A stretch of DNA of 64,000 bases. Source: Candidatus Latescibacterota bacterium (lineage in GTDB: Bacteria; Latescibacterota; UBA2968). The translations under genes were made by a program, and so were the position numbers. Below are positions 58,550 through 64,000 of the stretch, piece after piece (positions within the stretch are counted from its first letter, which is position 1; the number at the start of each line of letters is the position of its first letter). The stretch lies in the NCBI GenBank assembly GCA_022821275.1, contig JAJEDY010000093.1:1-64000 (forward strand), in the 5' to 3' direction. The notes beneath the pieces are model-generated. The model worked only from the letters and a program-made list of their open reading frames with translations, was not told the origin of the DNA and ran no database searches.

Positions 58550-60679
58550 TCAACTTCTAAAAACCAACTTGATCACCACACTTTGAAGGGGTTGCAATTT
58601 CATCGACACACCTTCATCTGGCAACGCGATACCAGGGTCAGAATCCGAACCATGAAAAAAATCATAAGTATCGTACACAGGAACCCGGTCTATACGCTCC
58701 AAAAAAACATCTGGCAAGAGATGAATTGGACAGACAACTTCCCTGACAAAACGCGCATCCAGATTGTGCGCCACCAGCAATCCCGAATGCCGGGTATAGC
58801 GCGTATAGGCAAAAACGCGGTCTTCAGAATCGATATTGCGGTGAAAATACACATGCCCGGTTTGCAACTCAGACTGCTGGTTCACAAACTCGTGCAAAGC
58901 CTCATAAGCGGCAACGAGTTGTGAATGTGGTTCTCTATCTGCCCACTCGGGATGCAACAACGTAGATGCTTCAAAATCAGTACGCGCCTCCTCGCCCCAT
59001 TCTGTACCCCACTCTAAAGCATAGGCCAAATTCACATAACGCGCCGTACCCGCCGTCGCATCGATTAACGAACACTGGATATTGCGCAACAGAGCCAACG
59101 TCCGGGAACGATAGCGTTCTCGCCAAATTTTTGTCGCACGCGGGCTATCGTGATTCTCAAAATAAGCCATCGCCACAGTGCGCGGAGCAAATGTGCCAGA
59201 CGTGCGCTCTAAAAAATCGGCATACTGATTTCCGTACTCGGCATCCCGATGAAAATCCACCAGCAATGCGTAAATCATATCCACCGGAATATCCACCGCC
59301 TCGCTTAACTCGCACAGAGTCTCGCCCAAAACGAGCGCATCGGACTTAACCGCATTGATACGATTTTTAATCTGCTTCAAAAATGGCCGATCCACAGTCT
59401 GGCTCGCGTCAATACGCACCCCATCCAGATCACAGGTACGCATCCAAAAAGGCGCGATTCCCGACAGATAATTTTGCAAAGATCTGTTAAAAGGCAAATT
59501 GAGCAACGCCACATCTGAATAAACCAGCCATGCAATCTGATGAATTTTTGGCTGCCCCTGCTCATCCATCACATACCAGTCGGGATATTGTTCAATCAAC
59601 GGACAATCGCGGCTGGTCTGCATCAACACCAGATCGAAAATCACCAGCTTGCCCAGCGCGTGTGCCCGCCGCGTTAGCGCGCGCAATTCAGCGCGTCCAA
59701 TCAACTGTATTAGCGCATCGCGCCCGACCCAATCAATCAGCTCTTTAAACGTGCGAAAATTGTTAAAATCATCGACCTTGCGCAACCGCGACAACTGTCG
59801 CGCGCGCAATAAGGTCTGCAAATCCAAATCGACAATCAGCTCCTCCGACACCAGCGAAAGAAAATCCACCTCTTCTGGCGGCGTGACCAGAGCGGGATCA
59901 ATCCGATAAAAATCCCGCACGGCATAAACACTTCCCAACGTGCCTTTTCGCACATCATGTCCCGTGTGCAAATCGCCAAATCCGGGTTCAAAAAACGGGA
60001 GCAAATACACCACATCTGTCTGCATCTCTTCAAGACGCGATGTCACATCGCAAAATGTACCACTCACAAATTTTCCATCTGCATCCAGACGCGCGCCAAC
60101 CTTTCGCACACAGACTTCGGTAATTGAAAGACAGCGGCGAATCTGATCGGGACTGATCGCGATTACCCCATCTCGATTCAGTGCGATATCATTGACCGAA
60201 ATCCACGCTTTTGAAGCATCTGCCTCTGCCTTATCGTCAGCCGAAAACTCAACCGTATAGTGAAACACACCCGTCCGATCGATCTGAAATACATCCGACT
60301 CGAATACCAGATTATTCCCCGAAAGAACGGGCTGACCCACGCCATCCACAACGATATGCATAGCAACATAAAACCCTGCGCCCGCGCAAAACTCCCCCCG
60401 CTCATCAACAAAACCGCGATCATTCACGTCAGTCCACAAACGCGCTTCTACATCACCAGTGCGACAGGTAGCCAAATCGATATCCGAAACGAATAACTCA
60501 GCTCGAACACGCGCTTTTACTGCACTATCAGACATCAAAAATGCCCGAGCCATCACGGTATCATATCGAATACCATACAGCTCAATCGTCAGATTACCTG
60601 CCCAGACATCCGCGTTGTCATACGCCTGAACAGCATACCGCTCGTGCAATTTGTATTTAAATTCCAAACGCTTATCCAC
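58550..60679 (-). CDS. Alpha-amylase-family (GH13) protein
   Basis: The 709-residue protein has a long N-terminal beta region (residues 1-210) and a GH13 barrel. Barrel elements include TDVVYLLPFFEPGFGDLHTG, KLVIFDLVLMQTSRDCPL, the nucleophile region DLDGVRIDASQ, the acid/base region ALVLGETLCEL and AMAYFENHDSPRA, so the three catalytic carboxylates (D, E, D) appear intact. A C-terminal beta domain follows. It is related to maltosyltransferase/GlgE-type or other intracellular GH13 enzymes rather than secreted amylases, as no signal peptide is present. The start is a GTG preceded by GGGAGG. Exact specificity cannot be deduced. Confidence 0.85.
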   Translation of the reverse strand: MDKRLEFKYKLHERYAVQAYDNADVWAGNLTIELYGIRYDTVMARAFLMSDSAVKARVRAELFVSDIDLATCRTGDVEARLWTDVNDRGFVDERGEFCAGAGFYVAMHIVVDGVGQPVLSGNNLVFESDVFQIDRTGVFHYTVEFSADDKAEADASKAWISVNDIALNRDGVIAISPDQIRRCLSITEVCVRKVGARLDADGKFVSGTFCDVTSRLEEMQTDVVYLLPFFEPGFGDLHTGHDVRKGTLGSVYAVRDFYRIDPALVTPPEEVDFLSLVSEELIVDLDLQTLLRARQLSRLRKVDDFNNFRTFKELIDWVGRDALIQLIGRAELRALTRRAHALGKLVIFDLVLMQTSRDCPLIEQYPDWYVMDEQGQPKIHQIAWLVYSDVALLNLPFNRSLQNYLSGIAPFWMRTCDLDGVRIDASQTVDRPFLKQIKNRINAVKSDALVLGETLCELSEAVDIPVDMIYALLVDFHRDAEYGNQYADFLERTSGTFAPRTVAMAYFENHDSPRATKIWRERYRSRTLALLRNIQCSLIDATAGTARYVNLAYALEWGTEWGEEARTDFEASTLLHPEWADREPHSQLVAAYEALHEFVNQQSELQTGHVYFHRNIDSEDRVFAYTRYTRHSGLLVAHNLDARFVREVVCPIHLLPDVFLERIDRVPVYDTYDFFHGSDSDPGIALPDEGVSMKLQPLQSVVIKLVFRS

Positions 60680-60743
60680 ATATCCTCCCAGTAAAATGCG
60701 CTCCGGACAATATACGAAAGTTTATGGGGAAATCTCAATAAAA

Positions 60744-60814
60744 CAGGGGCTGGGGACTGGAGATTAGGGGCTGGTGGGTTGGGTGGTTTCTCACTTCACA
60801 CTTCACACTTCTTT
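60744..60814. repeat. Composite low-complexity repeat upstream of glnK
   Basis: GGGGCTGGGGACTGGAGATT-type sequence followed by TTCTCACTTCACACTTCACAC heptamers. The first part is the reverse complement of sequence at 26250-26285, the second is the same family as 8884-9028 and 11731-11828. Confidence 0.6.
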
Positions 60815-60916
60815 TGTAATACGCATTTAACAGATAAGAAATGGAAAAGAAATATATACCCAATATATTCAACCGTCAGTTTACGCCACCCCAACCATAT
60901 CAGGGAGGAATTCAGT

Positions 60917-61255
60917 ATGAAACTCATCACAGCAGTCATCCAGCCCCACAAGCTGGACGATGTGCGTGCAGCACTCGGCGACATCGGCATCCAGGGCATG
61001 ACCGTCACTGAAGCGCGCGGCTTTGGACGCCAAAAAGGACACCGGGAAGTCTATCGCGGTGCCGAATACGTCGTCGATTTTCTGCCCAAAGTCAAGCTGG
61101 AAATCGCCATCAATGACGATGAAGTTGACCGCGCCATCGATGCGATAGAGAACGCTGCCAAAACGGGCAACGTAGGTGATGGAAAAATATTCGTTGCGGA
61201 TTTGGGACAAGCTGTTCGCATTCGAACAGGCGAAACCGGGCCTGATGCGCTATAA
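60917..61255 (+). CDS. glnK: Nitrogen regulatory protein P-II (copy 1)
   Basis: The 112-residue protein begins MKLITAVIQPHKLDDVRAAL and has the P-II signatures TVTEARGFGRQKGHREVYRGAEY, with the uridylylation tyrosine at position 51, and NVGDGKIFVADLGQAVRIRTGE. It senses 2-oxoglutarate and ATP/ADP and gates ammonium channels. GGAGG precedes the ATG. Position just before amtB identifies it as GlnK-type. A very similar gene lies at 62764-63102, before the second amtB. Confidence 0.97.
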   Translation: MKLITAVIQPHKLDDVRAALGDIGIQGMTVTEARGFGRQKGHREVYRGAEYVVDFLPKVKLEIAINDDEVDRAIDAIENAAKTGNVGDGKIFVADLGQAVRIRTGETGPDAL

Positions 61256-61280
61256 CACAATCACATCTCAGGAGAATACA

Positions 61281-62603
61281 ATGATTAAACGCCATAACAT
61301 CTTCACCCTGCTCATCGGCCTGGCATTGTTGCTGGTCTTGCCCAACGCTGCTCTTGCCGACGAACTCAGCTCAGGCGACACAGCCTGGATGCTTACCTCA
61401 ACTGCCCTGGTGCTATTTATGACCATCCCCGGTCTCGCCCTCTTTTACGGCGGCCTGGTACGCACCAAAAATGTCTTGTCTGTTCTCATGCAATGTTTCG
61501 CTCTCACCGCCATCATGACCCTGGTCTGGGTTATCATTGGCTATAGTCTCGCCTTCAACACCGATGGCATGGAAGCCGGCACGACCAACATAAATTCCTT
61601 TGTCGGCGGTTTAGGCACCATGTTCTTATCCGGCGTGACCGCCAGCAGCCTGTCTGGCACCATTCCAGAAACCGTTTTTATCACCTTCCAGATGACCTTT
61701 GCCATCATCACCCCTGCCCTCATCGTCGGAGCTTTTGCCGAACGCATGAAGTTCTCGGCCATGATCGTATTTTCGATCCTCTGGTCCATCGTCGTCTATG
61801 CACCCATTTGCCACATGGCCTGGAGCGGCGACGGTTCCTTCTTTGGCGACATGGGCGTGCTCGACTTTGCAGGTGGTACGGTTGTACACATCAACGCGGG
61901 TATCGCAGCACTCGTCGCATGTATTGTCATTGGCAGACGTCAGGGCTATCCCGACACGCTTATGGCCCCTCACAGCCTGACAATCACCGTTATAGGCGCG
62001 TCCATGCTGTGGGTCGGCTGGTTCGGCTTTAATGCCGGAAGTGCCGTCGCTGCCGACGGAGCCGCAGGCATGGCCATGCTCGTCACACAGGTTGCCACCG
62101 CATCTGCAACACTGGGCTGGATAGCCGCCGAATGGATCAAACTCGGCAAACCCAGTATCCTCGGTGCAGTCACGGGTGCTGTTGCTGGCCTCGTCGCCAT
62201 CACCCCAGCTTCGGGCAGCGTAGGACCAATGGGCGCGATAGTCGTTGGCCTGGCATCTGGCGTCCTCTGCTTCTGGGCAGCCACCAGCCTCAAGCGCGCC
62301 TTAGGTTATGACGACTCCCTCGATGCTTTTGGTGTTCACGGCATAGGCGGTATCGTAGGTGCGCTCCTCACGGGTATCTTTGCCGCAGAAGGTCTCGGTG
62401 GACAGGGACTCAGTGCCGATTCTATCGGCGGACAATTCGTCGTACAGCTCATCGGCGTCGTCTTCACCATCGTCTATTGCGGTGTCTTATCCTTCATCTT
62501 GCTCAAAATCGTCGATGCCATTATTGGCCTGCGCGTCTCGCAAGACGAAGAAACCGAAGGACTCGATATCTCGCTCCACGACGAACGCGGCTACAACTAT
62601 TAA
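61281..62603 (+). CDS. amtB: Ammonium transporter AmtB (copy 1)
   Basis: The 440-residue protein has a signal peptide (FTLLIGLALLLVLPNAALA) and 11 expected membrane helices: TAWMLTSTALVLFMTIPGLALFYGGLVRTKN, the pore segment FVTFQMTFAI-like VFITFQMTFAIITPALIVGAFAERM, and the twin pore histidines in GGTVVHINAGIAALV and DAFGVHGIGGIVGAL. It conducts ammonia. GGAG precedes the ATG, 25 bases after glnK copy 1. The C-terminal tail (GLRVSQDEETEGLDISLHDE) is the part that contacts GlnK in other systems. Followed by a strong terminator. Confidence 0.97.
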   Translation: MIKRHNIFTLLIGLALLLVLPNAALADELSSGDTAWMLTSTALVLFMTIPGLALFYGGLVRTKNVLSVLMQCFALTAIMTLVWVIIGYSLAFNTDGMEAGTTNINSFVGGLGTMFLSGVTASSLSGTIPETVFITFQMTFAIITPALIVGAFAERMKFSAMIVFSILWSIVVYAPICHMAWSGDGSFFGDMGVLDFAGGTVVHINAGIAALVACIVIGRRQGYPDTLMAPHSLTITVIGASMLWVGWFGFNAGSAVAADGAAGMAMLVTQVATASATLGWIAAEWIKLGKPSILGAVTGAVAGLVAITPASGSVGPMGAIVVGLASGVLCFWAATSLKRALGYDDSLDAFGVHGIGGIVGALLTGIFAAEGLGGQGLSADSIGGQFVVQLIGVVFTIVYCGVLSFILLKIVDAIIGLRVSQDEETEGLDISLHDERGYNY

Positions 62604-62635
62604 AAACTGTCAGCCAAACCAAACACTTACCCCCA

Positions 62636-62669
62636 AGCGCACATCTTCAGGATGTGCGCTTTTTTTTTT
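62636..62669 (+). terminator. Intrinsic terminator between the two glnK-amtB pairs
   Basis: AGCGCACATC and GATGTGCGCT form a 10-base perfect stem, followed by nine or more T residues, 33 bases after the amtB stop. Confidence 0.9.
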
Positions 62670-62763
62670 CTTTGTATTTCAAAAATCGGATTTTATAATA
62701 TACAACCCCGGAATGGATCGAAAAGCGATCCTGACTATACACCTTATGAAGGAGGAGTTGAGT

Positions 62764-63102
62764 ATGAAACTCATCACAGCAGTCATCCAGCCCCACAAGC
62801 TGGACGATGTGCGCGCAGCACTCGGCGACATCGGCATCCAGGGCATGACTGTCACCGAAGCACGCGGTTTTGGACGCCAAAGAGGACATCGAGAAGTCTA
62901 TCGCGGTGCCGAATACATCGTCGATTTTCTGCCCAAAGTCAAGCTGGAGATCGCCGTTGACGAAGATGTCGTCAATCGCGCCATCGACGCGATAGAACAC
63001 GCTGCCAAAACGGGCAACGTAGGTGATGGGAAAATTTTTGTTACAGATTTGGGACAAGCTGTTCGCATTCGAACGGGTGAAACCGGACCCGACGCGCTTT
63101 AG
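62764..63102 (+). CDS. glnK: Nitrogen regulatory protein P-II (copy 2)
   Basis: The 112-residue protein differs from copy 1 at few residues, mostly in the segment LEIAVDEDVVNRAIDAIEHAA (copy 1 LEIAINDDEVDRAIDAIENAA) and at Y/I near the T-loop (AEYIVDF). The T-loop tyrosine 51 is kept. Its DNA is nearly identical to copy 1 over most of its length. It has its own GAAGGAGGAG ribosome site and lies after the copy 1 terminator, so it needs separate transcription or read-through. Confidence 0.97.
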   Translation: MKLITAVIQPHKLDDVRAALGDIGIQGMTVTEARGFGRQRGHREVYRGAEYIVDFLPKVKLEIAVDEDVVNRAIDAIEHAAKTGNVGDGKIFVTDLGQAVRIRTGETGPDAL

Positions 63103-63141
63103 AACCACAAAATATTGAGAAACCCTGGAGGGAACAGAAAT

Positions 63142-64000
63142 ATGAAACGCCACTCTTACATCTTAGCAAGCCTCATGCTCGTCTTAGGACTACCAGACCT
63201 CGCGCTTGCCGATGGACACGAACTCAACGGCAGCGACACAGCCTGGCTACTCACATCGACAGCACTCGTACTATTTATGACCATCCCCGGTCTCGCCCTC
63301 TTTTACGGCGGCCTGGTACGCACCAAAAATGTGCTCTCCGTCCTCATGCAGTGCTTTGCACTCACCGCAATATTGAGCGTCGTCTGGGTCATCATCGGCT
63401 ATAGCCTCGCCTTCAACACCAATGGCATGGAAGCCGGCCTGACCAACCTCAACTCCTTTATCGGCGGTCTGGGCACCGCATTCTTATCTGGTGTGACAGC
63501 CGATAGCCTATCTGGCACCATTCCAGAAACCGTTTTCATCACCTTTCAAATGACCTTCTTCATCATCACGCCTGCACTCATTGTCGGGGCTTTTGCCGAA
63601 CGCATGAAATTCTCAGCCGTACTCTTGTTCTCCGTACTCTGGAGCATTTTGGTCTATGCGCCCATTTGTCACATGACCTGGGGAGGTGACGGCTCCTTCT
63701 TTGGCGACATGGGCGTGCTCGACTTTGCAGGTGGACTCGTCGTACACATCAACGCGGGTATCGCAGCACTCGTCGCGTGTATTGTCATTGGCAAACGCCA
63801 GGGCTATCCCGACGCACAAATTTTGCCCCACAGCCTCAGCCTTACGGTCGTCGGCGCGTCTATGCTGTGGGTCGGCTGGTTCGGCTTTAATGCCGGAAGT
63901 GCCGTCGCTGCCGACGGAGCCGCAGGCATGGCCATGCTCGTCACGCAGATATCTGCCGCAGTCGCCACCTCCACCTGGATGTTTATCGAATGGATCAAGA
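63142..64000 (+). CDS. amtB: Ammonium transporter AmtB (copy 2, truncated by window end)
   Basis: The open frame starts MKRHSYILASLMLVLG with a signal peptide ending near LALA-D and runs to the window edge (286 codons). It shows TSTALVLFMTIPGLALFYGG, VFITFQMTFFIITPALIVGA and VVHINAGIAALVACIVIGK with the first pore histidine. It is a close paralogue of copy 1, with long stretches of identical DNA. GGAGG stands before the ATG, 39 bases after glnK copy 2. Confidence 0.96.
   Translation, partial: MKRHSYILASLMLVLGLPDLALADGHELNGSDTAWLLTSTALVLFMTIPGLALFYGGLVRTKNVLSVLMQCFALTAILSVVWVIIGYSLAFNTNGMEAGLTNLNSFIGGLGTAFLSGVTADSLSGTIPETVFITFQMTFFIITPALIVGAFAERMKFSAVLLFSVLWSILVYAPICHMTWGGDGSFFGDMGVLDFAGGLVVHINAGIAALVACIVIGKRQGYPDAQILPHSLSLTVVGASMLWVGWFGFNAGSAVAADGAAGMAMLVTQISAAVATSTWMFIEWIK

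Overview
The window looks like a chromosomal segment of an uncultivated Gram-negative bacterium. Outer-membrane components are visible: a TolC-family protein, a PorV/PorQ-like barrel, lipoproteins and YajC. Alongside housekeeping genes there are many scattered genes for sugar, uronate and sulfated-glycan use: a sulfatase, heparinase II/III-like proteins, GH172 and GH43/32-like proteins, a PhyH dioxygenase, a Gfo/Idh oxidoreductase and a dimethylformamidase-like protein. This repertoire, with heptamer-type intergenic repeats, resembles Latescibacterota/Poribacteria-like or related FCB lineages. That placement is inference from gene content only.

Layout. 1-11 kb: a truncated dimethylformamidase-like gene, a phosphoesterase with a beta-propeller, a sulfatase-pcm pair, and a set for sugar-acid metabolism (amidohydrolase, 3-hydroxyisobutyrate-dehydrogenase-like enzyme, RraA-like aldolase, ROK kinase, KDPG aldolase, KDG kinase). 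KDG kinase plus KDPG aldolase would finish the breakdown of uronates released by lyases such as the heparinase-like enzymes. 11.8-19 kb: housekeeping genes (zinc peptidase, fmt, yajC, tgt, divergent deacetylase, site-2-type protease, PorV-like barrel, FKBP). 19-22.9 kb: an AT-richer accessory island (methyltransferase, AlkB-like oxygenase, two tiny ORFs, a Fic protein, and a broken copy of one tiny ORF). 22.9-27.6 kb: YwqK-like lipoprotein, polA, GNAT, and a tryptophanyl-tRNA synthetase-like gene lacking the KMSKS region.

27.6-30.6 kb holds the most unusual structure. The short TrpRS gene is preceded by what reads as a complete tryptophan attenuator: sigma70-type promoter, 34-residue leader peptide with three consecutive Trp codons, mutually exclusive stems, and an intrinsic terminator. 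A second terminator lies between it and the gene. A GC-rich PhyH plus glycosidase pair is bracketed by two diverged copies of the same 52-bp promoter-bearing sequence, as if a cassette had been placed in front of the attenuator.

30.5-41.3 kb: DCC-family protein, Gfo/Idh oxidoreductase, VOC protein, lipoprotein, frdABCD-type fumarate reductase/succinate dehydrogenase, SGNH hydrolase, GH172 protein, heparinase-like protein. 41.3-47.1 kb: a probable export machine (ABC ATPase, hybrid adaptor/NEW3 membrane protein, TolC-like protein, ABC-2 permease); the permease start lies directly behind a strong terminator hairpin. 47.3-57.8 kb: an AT-rich glycan cluster on the minus strand (CBM9-like protein, four glycosyltransferases, heparinase-like protein, a protein with two DsbA domains, a small secreted protein). 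58.5-64 kb: a GH13 protein and two tandem glnK-amtB pairs, the last amtB cut by the window end. No rRNA, tRNA, CRISPR array or insertion sequence was recognised.
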